DNA of 64,000 nucleotides from Flammeovirgaceae bacterium SG7u.111 (lineage in GTDB: Bacteria; Bacteroidota; Bacteroidia; Cytophagales; Flammeovirgaceae), in assembly GCA_034044135.1 (NCBI GenBank), contig CP139021.1:3053635-3117634 (forward strand), in the 5' to 3' direction. The position numbers and the translations under genes were made by a program. Shown one piece after another: positions 35,497-43,906 of the stretch. The first letter of the stretch is position 1; every line of letters begins with the position of its first letter. The notes beneath the pieces were generated by a model. That model was not told the DNA's origin. It saw only the letters and a program-made list of their open reading frames with translations, and made no database searches.

Positions 35497-35976
35497 TTAT
35501 TTATTTTCAGTCAGCTGTTTTTTTATCAAATTGTTCCATTTTTCAATGGATTGTAATTCTCCGTTTAATTGGAAGCTTAAATCAATACTATAAAATTCCA
35601 AAACAATTACAGACATGTTTTTATCTTTTGGTATAAGCTCCAAGTCAAGTCGCTCTACTACTTTGCCGTTTGCTGTTTTTCTACTGATGTTGGAAATATT
35701 ACAAGATTTAATTGTTGAAAGGTCAATGAATTGTTGTTTTACTTCCTTTTTTGTATTCAATTGAAAAAACAGGAAATTCTTGCTTACGTCAGTTCCGATA
35801 ACATAATTACCACAAATTTCATGTTGGGTAATTTCGTGGTTATGCTGTTTTGCCAATTCTTTTATTGACTCAAGCAATTGTTTTTCTTTCTTTTTTATAT
35901 TCCTACTAATTAAAGCAAAAGGCATTGCACATACGGCAATACATATCATCCCAACTATGGCTGTTCCTAAATCCAT
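35497..35976 (-). CDS. Membrane-anchored hypothetical protein, 159 aa
   Basis: One N-terminal transmembrane segment (AIVGMICIAVCAMPFALI) followed by a charged linker (RNIKKKEKQLLESIKEL) and a ~110-residue cytoplasmic beta-rich domain ending LQSIEKWNNLIKKQL. Features include YVIGTDVSKNFLFFQLN and a VERLDLELIPKD strand. It resembles small PH-like or DUF-type membrane proteins of Bacteroidota, but no family is recognised with confidence. It opens the AT-rich accessory region and has its own terminator. Confidence 0.7.
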   Translation of the reverse strand: MDLGTAIVGMICIAVCAMPFALISRNIKKKEKQLLESIKELAKQHNHEITQHEICGNYVIGTDVSKNFLFFQLNTKKEVKQQFIDLSTIKSCNISNISRKTANGKVVERLDLELIPKDKNMSVIVLEFYSIDLSFQLNGELQSIEKWNNLIKKQLTENK

Positions 35977-36088
35977 TTTATTATTTTTTTTTCAATTTTG
36001 ACATAATAATGATGTTGCGATGTGATGATTCACAACGCATAAAACTAATTTTAGAGACTGCTTTTGCAGTTTCTCTTATCAAGATTGA

Positions 36089-36460
36089 TTACCAAAAGTT
36101 ATGGAAAGGAAAGATAAGGTCAGATTTTCTATGCCTGACCAATATGGTTTTAAGATAGGTTTTGTATTGTTTGAAAAATGCGTAAAAACGCAAGTTCGTT
36201 GAAGACATTATAGCCCAAAAGCCTTCAAGGTTTTGGTTGAAAGTAGGACTTGGATATTCCGTTATTCCCGAAACTGTAGTTTCGGTTGGAGGTGTATGAA
36301 TGCAAAAAGTATTTGAAAGCGAAGAAAACTGCTTTTCGAGTTTGCTTCCCGTTTCAATCAGTTTATTGGGAAAGTCTGTTTTTTCTACAGAATACCCAAT
36401 GCCAAAACAATAAATTGTGATGAGAAAGAAAGCGCCCAATATGTTGTTTTGCCTTTTCAA
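36089..36460 (-). CDS. Hypothetical exported protein, 123 aa
   Basis: A signal-like N-terminus (ILGAFFLITIYCFGIGYS) is followed by a low-complexity polar region and a C-terminal KSDLIFPFHNFW. The K-x-D-x-I/L-F-P-F-H-x-F-W ending is a recurrent feature of short proteins found in Bacteroidota, often next to heavy-metal efflux genes. No such efflux pump is adjacent here, so it may be an orphan. Function unknown. The ATG at 36460 fits the signal sequence. Confidence 0.6.
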   Translation of the reverse strand: MKRQNNILGAFFLITIYCFGIGYSVEKTDFPNKLIETGSKLEKQFSSLSNTFCIHTPPTETTVSGITEYPSPTFNQNLEGFWAIMSSTNLRFYAFFKQYKTYLKTILVRHRKSDLIFPFHNFW

Positions 36461-36853
36461 TGCTACGTTTTTTACCTCCTGAAAGGATACAAATCCGTTT
36501 CCCTTCTCTTATTTTTACCAAAACAATGCTCAATAACAAAAGTAGCGAGCCAATCAAAAGATGCGATGGTAATGTTCATCAGTTTAAAGTGCTTGCATTA
36601 CCAAATAGGCGGTACGAAATACCAATACTTTTTTTGAGTTGCAATTTTAATAAATTGATTGGATTTTAATTTAAAAATCGGATTGTATATTCGGGTAGTG
36701 AGTCTGCATTTTAGATAAACGTCGACTTATGCTCTGTCTTTTCTGGATTGTTTATCATTTTAACTGGATGTACTTTCTGTTTATCAAAAAGTCCATTAGT
36801 ATATGAGATGGGGTCGCCAAGCTCGTACGCAGGATGGTGTGACCGAGCTTGCA

Positions 36854-37546
36854 TTAACTGGTGGCCAGTCGTGTATTCGTTTTTATAACCAGCCCTTTTT
36901 TCAATAGCCACATTGCTAATATTATTTCTTGTACCACGAGCGGAATTGACATTATCCCATATTCTGTTGAAATTACTTCAATTAATTGAAATACGATTAA
37001 GAAGCTAGCCAGCATTATCACTATATTCCCTAACAAACCCCATAACGATAACCACCTAGGGACTAGATTCTCTCTGTACAGGACTAAGTATAACAAGAAG
37101 TTTCCTAATCCTGTCGGCAATATTACACCTAGATGGTTAATCAAATCACGGGATAATCTTAACAAGTTTCCTGCTGATTCATAAATAGCTATATACGAAG
37201 GGTTTGATTTTGAATACTCTTGGCTTAAGAGTACGAATACAGGTAGTAATATTATTCCGATTATTTGAAATGTAGCTGCCATAAACCGAAATCCTATAAA
37301 CCCAATCGAAAGAGTGTTGCTATACTGCTTGAGTATTGGATGAAGTAAAAGCGAGAAGCCAACGTAAATAGGAACTAAAAGAAACTGAAATATTGCACCA
37401 GTTAAAACTTGATCTTTATTTGGGTAAATTTCGTCAAGAAATTTATTGCTTTCAACAGAAGGTACAATACTTAAGATGCCGATAATTATTCCCAGAATGA
37501 TTAAAGCTCCTGCAATTCTTGATATATGTTTATTCCTATACTCCAT
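36854..37546 (-). CDS. DUF4386-family membrane protein
   Basis: A 230-residue protein with six hydrophobic segments. The N-terminus RIAGALIILGIIIGILSIV and the later GFIGFRFMAATFQIIG and YRENLVPRWLSLWGLLGN segments match DUF4386, a membrane family of unknown function. The start at 37546 (MEYRNKHIS) agrees with the family; an earlier in-frame start adds 12 residues. It follows the Crp-like regulator gene by ~50 bp on the same strand, so it is the probable regulated partner. Confidence 0.85.
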   Translation of the reverse strand: MEYRNKHISRIAGALIILGIIIGILSIVPSVESNKFLDEIYPNKDQVLTGAIFQFLLVPIYVGFSLLLHPILKQYSNTLSIGFIGFRFMAATFQIIGIILLPVFVLLSQEYSKSNPSYIAIYESAGNLLRLSRDLINHLGVILPTGLGNFLLYLVLYRENLVPRWLSLWGLLGNIVIMLASFLIVFQLIEVISTEYGIMSIPLVVQEIILAMWLLKKGLVIKTNTRLATS

Positions 37547-37599
37547 GATTCCAAAAGTAGGAACCTGTATATTCAAATGCATTGACTTTGGTTAAGTAA

Positions 37600-38175
37600 T
37601 CATTTTTTGCCCATTGTTCTTTTTCTAATACGACTTAATGATTCTGGCTTAATACCCAAATAACTGGCTATTTGATGTTGGTGAACTCGTTGTATCAAGT
37701 TAGGTCTTGTTTTTAATAAGTTTAAGTATCGTTCTTCAGGAGTCGATGTTTTAAATTGAGTAAATAATTCCTGTTGCTTAATTATTATTGTCTCAGCAAT
37801 TATTCTTGATAAGGATTCTAGCTGAGGGTACTTTTGAAATGTTTCTTTTTCCAATATAGGATTCCCTACACTTGCAATTGTATCTTCTAAGCATTCTATA
37901 TAGTAATCTGAGGGTATTGGTGTCCCATAACTTGCGGGTATAACAGATTGTTCTTCTGTATAAAATTCTATTGTTTTTTCTTCGCCATTTTTTAAAAAGT
38001 AGCTCCTAACGCATCCTTTTAAAAGGAAATAACAATTGTTAGAAATGCTTCCCTCCTTAAGCAGGGTACTCCCTTTTTTGAACGTTTTGATAGATATACT
38101 TTCAGAAATAGCGGTCTTTATTTCTTTGGTAATTACTGTGTATTTTGAAAGGTGTTTTAAAATTTTATTTTCCAC
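37600..38175 (-). CDS. Crp/Fnr-family transcriptional regulator
   Basis: A 191-residue regulator with an N-terminal cyclic-nucleotide-binding-like beta barrel (KGSTLLKEGSISNNCYFLLK, FYTEEQSVIPASYGT) and a C-terminal helix-turn-helix (HQHQIASYLGIKPESLSRIR). The phosphate-binding FGE..R-T/S-A signature of cAMP binders is not visible, so it probably senses something else or is ligand-free, as is common in this Bacteroidota subgroup. It precedes the DUF4386 membrane protein gene. Confidence 0.88.
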   Translation of the reverse strand: MENKILKHLSKYTVITKEIKTAISESISIKTFKKGSTLLKEGSISNNCYFLLKGCVRSYFLKNGEEKTIEFYTEEQSVIPASYGTPIPSDYYIECLEDTIASVGNPILEKETFQKYPQLESLSRIIAETIIIKQQELFTQFKTSTPEERYLNLLKTRPNLIQRVHQHQIASYLGIKPESLSRIRKRTMGKK

Positions 38176-38292
38176 AATTTGATTCTTTTATTCTAATTGT
38201 TTTTAGAGTAGTGTACAATTTTTATGTATTTTGTAGAATATGTTTTTTGTTGTTTTGGATGATGTTTTATTGATTGGTTAAATGAGTCTGTT

Positions 38293-38730
38293 TTATATAA
38301 ATGGCTCAAAGCAATCATAATTCCTTTGTTTGAATATTTTTCCATCTTTAAACTCAAAAAATTGAGCAAAATAAGCTTTCATTTGATCACCAGCGTTCAG
38401 TTTCCCAATAGGTATTGCGAGTTTACCATACCATATACACTCTAAAACAACAGTGTTATTGACTGATAATAAGTTTTTAACTTCATAACTTTCACTAGTT
38501 AAGATTTTTGAGCCTTTTTCTGAAGCATCTTTTAAGTCATTGAGTCCACGTTTAGTTAGTGTTTTTGTTAAAGTATTCGGGTATTCTATTTGCTCTGTTT
38601 CTGGATGATAAAATTTATCTAATTCATTTGATGATTTTCTGGCTTCCAGCATTTTTAGGAACTCAATAACTGTTTTTTCATTTGTAGTGCCTTTTAAATA
38701 GTTAAAGAAACGTTTTTCGTCTTTCAACAA
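38293..38730 (-). CDS. SnoaL-like / NTF2-family protein
   Basis: A ~145-residue cone-shaped NTF2-fold protein: helix TVIEFLKMLEARKSSNELDK, FYHPETEQIEYPN, strands NTVVLECIWYGKL and MKAYFAQFFEFKDGKIFKQRNYDCFEPF, the usual SnoaL pattern. The putative start is a TTG at 38730; the next ATG (38649) would remove the first helix, so the earlier start is preferred, though the 5' end may be damaged. No specific ligand can be assigned. It stands alone beside an IS remnant. Confidence 0.68.
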   Translation of the reverse strand: MLKDEKRFFNYLKGTTNEKTVIEFLKMLEARKSSNELDKFYHPETEQIEYPNTLTKTLTKRGLNDLKDASEKGSKILTSESYEVKNLLSVNNTVVLECIWYGKLAIPIGKLNAGDQMKAYFAQFFEFKDGKIFKQRNYDCFEPFI

Positions 38731-39280
38731 ACAGTATTCTATTGTATGTTATATTCCTTGTTTTTGTGTTGGCTACTGCATTTAGTTTAGTGAGGTTCAA
38801 TAAGAGGACAGACGCTCTGTGAGCGTTTGCAGCGAAACAGGTAAAATTTAAACATGCTCTTATGTCTAATAGTGAGTTCATAAGCTTATTCCACCTGCCC
38901 GTCACTTAACTTTGAACGAGTTTAAAAACTTTTCAAACAACCTCTATCAGTCATTATGTATGACACATTGTATTGCCTTGAATAGTGAATATAGTTCATG
39001 AAGTTGAGTGTTGCAAAAAGTGAGGACTGTTATACGAAGATCTTCAGTGGAGCAGTTGCAAGAGTGGCTCTACAACTAAAGAATATTAATTTCTTTGTTA
39101 TTGCTCTGCGGAGTTTGTGATTCCGAAACTCTATCTGGCCAAGTGGAAAGAAGTCGGACTACAAGTCTGTGGTCAATAGCTCAAATTTGTCCAAGGTTTT
39201 ATAGTTTAATTTTTTTATGCTGTACATTTCAAAGCGTGGTAAACTCTATAGAATCAGACCATTTTTTTTAGTGAAAAATA
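38731..39280. other. Spacer upstream of the ArsR gene
   Basis: No gene is supported in these 550 bp. It holds the IS end remnant at 38843-38862 and otherwise no recognised structure. Confidence 0.45.
38843..38862 (-). mobile_element. Solo end remnant of the IS5-family element
   Basis: AAAATTTAAACATGCTC is the exact reverse complement of the first 17 bp of the 867-bp element and is followed by TTA, its target motif. No other element sequence is present, so it is a leftover end or a partial deletion product. Confidence 0.55.
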
Positions 39281-39281
39281 T

Positions 39282-39310
39282 TGTCGTTTAAAAATTATTG
39301 ATACATTTGC
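39282..39310 (+). promoter_or_regulatory. Bacteroidota-type promoter of the ArsR gene
   Basis: TTG at 39282-39284, an 18-bp spacer and TACATTTG at 39303-39310 match the Bacteroidota consensus of -33 TTG and -7 TAnnTTTG. A palindromic operator begins 10 bp downstream. Confidence 0.65.
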
Positions 39311-39320
39311 CCAAGTTTAA

Positions 39321-39344
39321 CATATGCAATAATCCGCATATGTA
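39321..39344. promoter_or_regulatory. ArsR-type operator 1
   Basis: ACATATGC and GCATATGT arms around 8 bp, placed between the promoter and the ArsR start codon. The same core occurs in operator 2 at 39771-39796. Confidence 0.7.
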
Positions 39345-39361
39345 ATATAAGAGTTTGATTA

Positions 39362-39727
39362 ATGTATCGTTTAATGATTGATTATATTAAAATTTTCAAA
39401 GCGCTATCAGATATAAAAAGGCTAAAAGTTATTTGGCTGCTTACAAATATTGATAAAAAGATTTGTGTTTCGGAAATTGTAGAAGTATTGGAAGAGCATC
39501 AATATAATGTATCTCGACATTTAAGGGTTTTGAAAGACGCTTTGTTAATTGAAGAAGCGAAGGAGGGTAAATGGGTATTCTATTATCTTTCTCCAGTTAG
39601 GAGCGAATTCCAACATTTAATTCAAAAAACAATCTCTTCTATCCCTGAAAAAGAAATGACTGTAGAAATAACTAAATGCAGGAAGCTACTAAGTATTCGT
39701 GAAAATCATAAAAGAGACACTATATAA
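39362..39727 (+). CDS. ArsR-family metalloregulator
   Basis: A 121-residue winged-helix repressor: IKIFKALSDIKRLKVIWLL (helix 1-2), the recognition helix QYNVSRHLRVLKDA, and the wing AKEGKWVFYYLS. The segment KKICVSEIVEVL has one Cys (residue 36) before the recognition helix and TKCRKLL has another near the C-terminus, either of which may contribute to metal sensing. It is probably an autorepressor that also controls the permease: identical-core operators lie before both genes. Metal specificity is not readable. Confidence 0.9.
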   Translation: MYRLMIDYIKIFKALSDIKRLKVIWLLTNIDKKICVSEIVEVLEEHQYNVSRHLRVLKDALLIEEAKEGKWVFYYLSPVRSEFQHLIQKTISSIPEKEMTVEITKCRKLLSIRENHKRDTI

Positions 39728-39770
39728 CACAGAATAATATAAGTATCACCAATAAATATTTTTTTATCAT

Positions 39771-39796
39771 AACATATGCGTATTAACGCATATGTT
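39771..39796. promoter_or_regulatory. ArsR-type operator 2, upstream of the interrupted permease
   Basis: AACATATGCGT and ACGCATATGTT are perfect 11-bp arms around ATTA, 27 bp before the original permease ATG at 39823. It is a near match to operator 1. Confidence 0.72.
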
Positions 39797-39843
39797 AAAT
39801 CAACATTTAATAAGTAAGTAACATGAATGAAAAATTTAATTTA

Positions 39844-40710
39844 GAGCATGTTTAAATTTTGAAAAGAGCCGGGCAGGCTAAAACTTTGTAGTGACGAAAC
39901 AACAAAGTTTATGGAAACAGGATATACCCGCTTGACCTCCCGGCAATGGCAATATATAAAAGAATATCTTCCCGTGGAAAGGAAACGCAAATATGACCTC
40001 AGGGACGTGGTGGACTCGATCTTGTACTGCATGCGCAGCGGACAGCAGTGGCGCAGCCTCTCGGGCGAGGGACGCCCTCCTTGGAATGTGGTATACTATT
40101 ATTTCCGCAAGTGGCAGGGGGACAACACGCTTTTTCGGCTGAACGCGGCACTCAACCAACTAGAGCGCAAGAGGAAGGGCAAGAAGGCGACCCCGAGCAT
40201 GCTTTCCATTGATAGCCAGTCGGTAAAGTGCGCGCCTTTTATCGGGCAGGACACGGGGCTGGACGGCAACAAGAAGGTGAACGGGAGAAAAAGGCACGTC
40301 ATCACCGATACGCTCGGGCTGGTATGGGGAGTGGTCGCCACTGGCGCCAACGAGCATGACGGCACGATAGGGCAACGGGTGGTGGAGCCCCTCTTGGGCT
40401 ACCTGCACAGGATGGAAAAGATCCTGGCAGACCAGGCCTATAAAAAGAAGTTCACCGGATGGGTAGAGGACAACATAAGGGGCGTAGAGGTCGAGATATC
40501 CTCTTGTCCCCCAACCCCCAGGGGCTTTGTGCCCATCAAGTGGAGATGGGTCACCGAGAGGACATTCGGCACGTTCAATTTCTTCCGGAGGCTGTCCAAA
40601 GACTATGAAAAAACTACCAAAAGCCAAGAAGCTTGGGTTTTATGGCAAAACTGCCAAATAATACTTAATAGGATCAAAAAAATGCCTATTTAAAATTTTT
40701 AAACATGATC
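39844..40710 (+). mobile_element. IS5-family insertion sequence (867 bp), copy 1
   Basis: Left end GAGCATGTTTAAATTTT and right end AAAATTTTTAAACATGATC are imperfect terminal inverted repeats. The element is flanked by TTA at 39841-39843 and 40711-40713, a 3-bp target duplication as made by TnA-target members of the IS5 family (IS1031 group). It is much more GC-rich than its surroundings and identical in length and encoded transposase to copy 2. It has split the permease gene after seven codons. Confidence 0.95.
39911..40693 (+). CDS. IS5-family DDE transposase, copy 1
   Basis: A 260-residue single-ORF transposase. The N-terminal DUF4096-like region has LTSRQWQYIKEYLP and GQQWRSL; the RNase H-fold catalytic triad is Asp101 (LSIDSQSV), Asp174 (ILADQAY) and Glu216 (WVTERTFG), the last within the YREK-like signature, followed by FFRRLSKDYE. 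It is intact and identical to the product at 45303-46085, so the element is probably active or was so recently. Antisense ORFs within it are not supported. Confidence 0.95.
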   Translation: METGYTRLTSRQWQYIKEYLPVERKRKYDLRDVVDSILYCMRSGQQWRSLSGEGRPPWNVVYYYFRKWQGDNTLFRLNAALNQLERKRKGKKATPSMLSIDSQSVKCAPFIGQDTGLDGNKKVNGRKRHVITDTLGLVWGVVATGANEHDGTIGQRVVEPLLGYLHRMEKILADQAYKKKFTGWVEDNIRGVEVEISSCPPTPRGFVPIKWRWVTERTFGTFNFFRRLSKDYEKTTKSQEAWVLWQNCQIILNRIKKMPI

Positions 40711-41694
40711 TTAGCATTAGATGAGTTTATACACGTTGGCGTAGCATTGGTACTCATTATTGCTGTTGTATCAATCCTTACTGGTTTAATACGGGCCTAT
40801 ATTCCACAGGAAAAGCTGCAGAAAAAATTATCGAAAACTGGTAAGTATGGTGGTTTGATGGGAACACTATTAGGAATACCAACTCCCTTTTGTAGTGCGT
40901 CAATGGTTCCGGTATCCATGGGGATGGTAGAGATGGGTGCTCCATTCTCCATGGTTTTCTCATTTTTACTTTCTGCTCCATTGGCCAACTTTGTTGTAGT
41001 GGGTTTTATTTTTGGTGTATTTGGGTGGAAAGTAGCTTTGGTGTACTTTCTTGTAGTTTTTATTGGCGCTATTTTGATGGGAACCATTGTAGGAAAAACC
41101 TCATTGAGAAACCATGTAAAAAGAATTAACCTCAACTCGGGACAGCCTACTCCAACATGTAGTTCTCAACAATCTACCAACTGTGGTACTGAAACTACTT
41201 TAAGTCAATTAGGTAGTGTTTCTACAGTGGAATCAGGATGTTCGGGGCTTTCTTCTCCTTCCTGTAGTCAAAGCAATGAATCGAACCCTAAGCTTAAAGA
41301 AGCATTTAAATTTGGATGGGCATTGTTCAAACGAATTTTCCCTTATGTTTTGGTCGGGGCTCTTATTAGTGCCGTTTCGGCAATTTTCGTTCCTGACACA
41401 TGGGTTCAAGAACATTTGGGTAATGATAGTCCATTGGCTATACCTATCGCTGCAACCATTGGTATACCTTTATATTTGAGGATTGAGATGGCTATCCCTA
41501 TTTTAAAAGCTCTTATTGTGAAAGGCATGAGCATGGGAGCAGCAATGGCATTAATTATAGGGGGAACGGGAGCAAGTTTACCAGAAATAGCTATCATTTC
41601 ATCTATGTTAAAACCTAAAGCTATTGCGGCATTTATAATTTCTGTTTTGATAATAGCTGTGGCTGGAGGATTCATTTTTTACTTTTTCTTTTAA
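40705..41694 (+). CDS. SO_0444-family Cu/Zn efflux permease, 5' end replaced by IS end
   Basis: A 329-residue permease (DUF318/ArsP-like superfamily) with about eight transmembrane segments, PTPFCSASMVPVSMG in the first half and GIPLYLRIEMAIPILKAL in the second, and a Cys-rich cytoplasmic loop (PTPTCSSQQSTNC, SGCSGLSSPSC) typical of Cu/Zn-type members. The original start is ATG 39823 (MNEKFNL); the IS separates it from the rest. In this sequence the ATG within the right IS end (40705) gives MILALDEF in frame, so a nearly full-length protein can be made. Expression is now cut off from the ArsR operator by 900 bp. Confidence 0.9.
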   Translation: MILALDEFIHVGVALVLIIAVVSILTGLIRAYIPQEKLQKKLSKTGKYGGLMGTLLGIPTPFCSASMVPVSMGMVEMGAPFSMVFSFLLSAPLANFVVVGFIFGVFGWKVALVYFLVVFIGAILMGTIVGKTSLRNHVKRINLNSGQPTPTCSSQQSTNCGTETTLSQLGSVSTVESGCSGLSSPSCSQSNESNPKLKEAFKFGWALFKRIFPYVLVGALISAVSAIFVPDTWVQEHLGNDSPLAIPIAATIGIPLYLRIEMAIPILKALIVKGMSMGAAMALIIGGTGASLPEIAIISSMLKPKAIAAFIISVLIIAVAGGFIFYFFF

Positions 41695-41699
41695 CAGGT

Positions 41700-42038
41700 A
41701 TGAGTAAGGTCATTAGATTTATACAATCAATAATTAACGCATGTCCATATTCAATTGCAGGAAAAAAATGCTTGCAAGCCATAAAAGGTAATAAGATTGA
41801 TAAAAAAGGAAATAATCATAAAATACTTAGGTACAAAAAAGGCATCAAAACTGGGGCTAACATTTTATTAATTGGTGTATTTTGTCCTTTTCTGTGGTAT
41901 TCTATTTTAGCAGGTCAGAGTAAGGATTTGATTTGCCTAAATGTTTTGCACTCAGGAATCATAGCAGGGATAGGTGTACTGATAGTTGTAATAAATTATT
42001 TATCAATGGTTTATTATAGGAAACAAAGTACTCATTAG
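41700..42038 (+). CDS. Small membrane protein, 112 aa, downstream of the permease
   Basis: A protein with two hydrophobic segments (ANILLIGVFCPFLWYSIL and HSGIIAGIGVLIVVINYLS) preceded by a basic cytoplasmic part with two cysteines (NACPYSIAGKKC). The ATG lies 5 bp after the permease stop, so it is very likely cotranscribed with it and could be an accessory subunit in metal efflux. No family recognised. Confidence 0.7.
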   Translation: MSKVIRFIQSIINACPYSIAGKKCLQAIKGNKIDKKGNNHKILRYKKGIKTGANILLIGVFCPFLWYSILAGQSKDLICLNVLHSGIIAGIGVLIVVINYLSMVYYRKQSTH

Positions 42039-42158
42039 GCTAAAGAATCAAGAGCGAGTAACTTTGGCTAATACCGAATAGTTGAGGTATTTCCAACAGG
42101 CTTTAGTCTTAGAATGATGGCGTTAACCAGGGGTTCTATTTTTTTTAAGGTCGAATAG

Positions 42159-42184
42159 TGGGGGGCTCTACGAGGGAGCCCCCA
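42159..42184. repeat. GC-rich extragenic hairpin
   Basis: GTGGGGGGCTC pairs with GAGCCCCCAC across a short loop. No T-run follows on either strand, so it is listed as an extragenic palindrome rather than a terminator. Confidence 0.55.
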
Positions 42185-42297
42185 CCTGTGTAGGGATGCA
42201 GGGTTGGGATAGAAAAAGAAAAACAAGAGCTATCAGAAATATTTATAAGTAACCTAGAATTAGCTATCTATTAAATATGGAAATCCAGAGAGTGCTT

Positions 42298-43722
42298 TTA
42301 TAAGTTTAGAGTAGCTAAATTCACTATTTTCTTTGCTAAAACTAAAGTAGGGTCAATTAACTCAACTGATTTTTCAGTATCTGTAAACTCTTTAGTATCA
42401 GGAAACAAAAGTGGTAATTCAGTACAACCTAAGATGATTACCTGAGCTTTTTTTTCAATAAGGTGTTTAACGCCTTTCAGAATTTGTTCTTTACAAGGTC
42501 CATTTGTTTTTCCTGCTTTTACCCCAAATTCCCCATAAATACTTTCCATTACATAATCTTGATGTGTTTCATCGGGAACAACAACCTGAAGTCCATAATG
42601 GGTAAGTACATTATAGTAAATTTTGCTTTGAATAGTGCCAGTTGTTGCCAATATCCCTACTTTGGCTTCCTTCCCAAAATTTTCTAAAATATATTCTGCT
42701 GTAGTTGTTATCATATTCACAATAGGCACTTTGAGGTGTTTTTGTATTTCTTTTACAAAAGCATGTGCTGTATTACAAGGTATTGCTATTACATTAGAAC
42801 CAGCTACTTCCAATTTTTTGCAAGTCGAATATAACGCAATGGTTGGATCTGTTTCATTTTTAATCAAATTGGCTGTTCTATCGGGAATTTGAGGATTTTG
42901 TTCAACTATCATTTTTATGTGATCCTGATCTTTTTTAGCTGGTGTGCTTTGAATGATTTTATTCATAAAATCGACTGTTGCAGAAGGACCAACCCCTCCA
43001 ACAATTCCAAGTTTAAAAGGCTTGACCTGTGGACTATTTTCTTTTGCTAGTGCATAGTCTGCATAAACCTCATTAACGTCTATAATAGAAATCCCTCTTT
43101 TCCAAAGCTGACTTACCAATAGAGAAATTTCGGTTACACAAGGCAAGATCACTTCGCAACCTTTTGCTTTTAGTTCTATACATGCCTCATGTATATATTC
43201 TAATGGCAGACCGTCTAAGTATCCATTTTTTATGCCTGATTCACCATATATAGCGTTCATTAACTGGTTTTGATTTTCAGGATATACCAATTCATAGTCT
43301 TGAAAATATTTCTGCAATAAGAATGATTCTTTCACAAAGCTAGAGGTAAGCACTCCTATTTTTGTTCCCTTCTCAAATCTTAAGTTTAAATAATCGGTTG
43401 TAGCATCAAAAATATTTACAATAGTGATTGGTGTTTCTTGTTGCAGCTCACCTAAAAATGAATGACTTGCAAAGCATGGAAGTAAAATTTTAGACACGTT
43501 TTTTTGTTCAAAATTTTTGCATAAATTGAAAGCGTAAAACTTTCTTGATTTAATATCCTGCTCTTCAAATAAAGCAGATCCAATCTGACTATAGGGTTGC
43601 TGTTCAAAAATGAAATGATAATTATTTTGATTTTTTAAGGCTGATTTGTTTTTCAGAAGTTTAAAAAACAAGTCTGCACTAGATAAAGCCCCTAAGCCAC
43701 CAATTACTGCAATTTTATTCAT
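42298..43722 (-). CDS. Double-domain aspartate/glutamate racemase-family protein
   Basis: A 474-residue tandem fusion of two Asp/Glu racemase domains. The C-terminal domain has the canonical cysteine pair: Cys316 in IPCNTAH and Cys433 in LGCTELPLL. The N-terminal domain also retains cysteines at the same positions (Cys83 in LPCFASH, Cys195 in LPCVTEIS) but has lost the Asn-Thr that follow the first Cys. Single-domain members are about 230 aa. The C-domain probably interconverts D- and L-amino acids by two-base proton transfer; the N-domain may be a diverged or regulatory unit. It lies alone between the two IS copies. Confidence 0.85.
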   Translation of the reverse strand: MNKIAVIGGLGALSSADLFFKLLKNKSALKNQNNYHFIFEQQPYSQIGSALFEEQDIKSRKFYAFNLCKNFEQKNVSKILLPCFASHSFLGELQQETPITIVNIFDATTDYLNLRFEKGTKIGVLTSSFVKESFLLQKYFQDYELVYPENQNQLMNAIYGESGIKNGYLDGLPLEYIHEACIELKAKGCEVILPCVTEISLLVSQLWKRGISIIDVNEVYADYALAKENSPQVKPFKLGIVGGVGPSATVDFMNKIIQSTPAKKDQDHIKMIVEQNPQIPDRTANLIKNETDPTIALYSTCKKLEVAGSNVIAIPCNTAHAFVKEIQKHLKVPIVNMITTTAEYILENFGKEAKVGILATTGTIQSKIYYNVLTHYGLQVVVPDETHQDYVMESIYGEFGVKAGKTNGPCKEQILKGVKHLIEKKAQVIILGCTELPLLFPDTKEFTDTEKSVELIDPTLVLAKKIVNLATLNL

Positions 43723-43906
43723 CCTTTTTAAATGATTTTCTAGTTACCTGTAACATCCATACAGATGCAATTGTAGCTGTGCTTATGCCACATATATATT
43801 TACATAACCCTAATATAGGATAGAAGAAGTTCTTTTGTGAGACTTTTACTTTAAAGCACAAGTTAAAATTAGCTTCTATAGAAAGCAGAGTGACTTTGTC
43901 TTTGTG

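Noticed and set aside
36711-36911. 66-codon minus-strand ORF overlapping the DUF4386 gene end
   Set aside because: It overlaps a real gene in another frame and shows no domain or signal.
40160-40627. Long antisense ORFs in both IS copies
   Set aside because: They are mirror frames of a GC-rich transposase gene, with no known motif.
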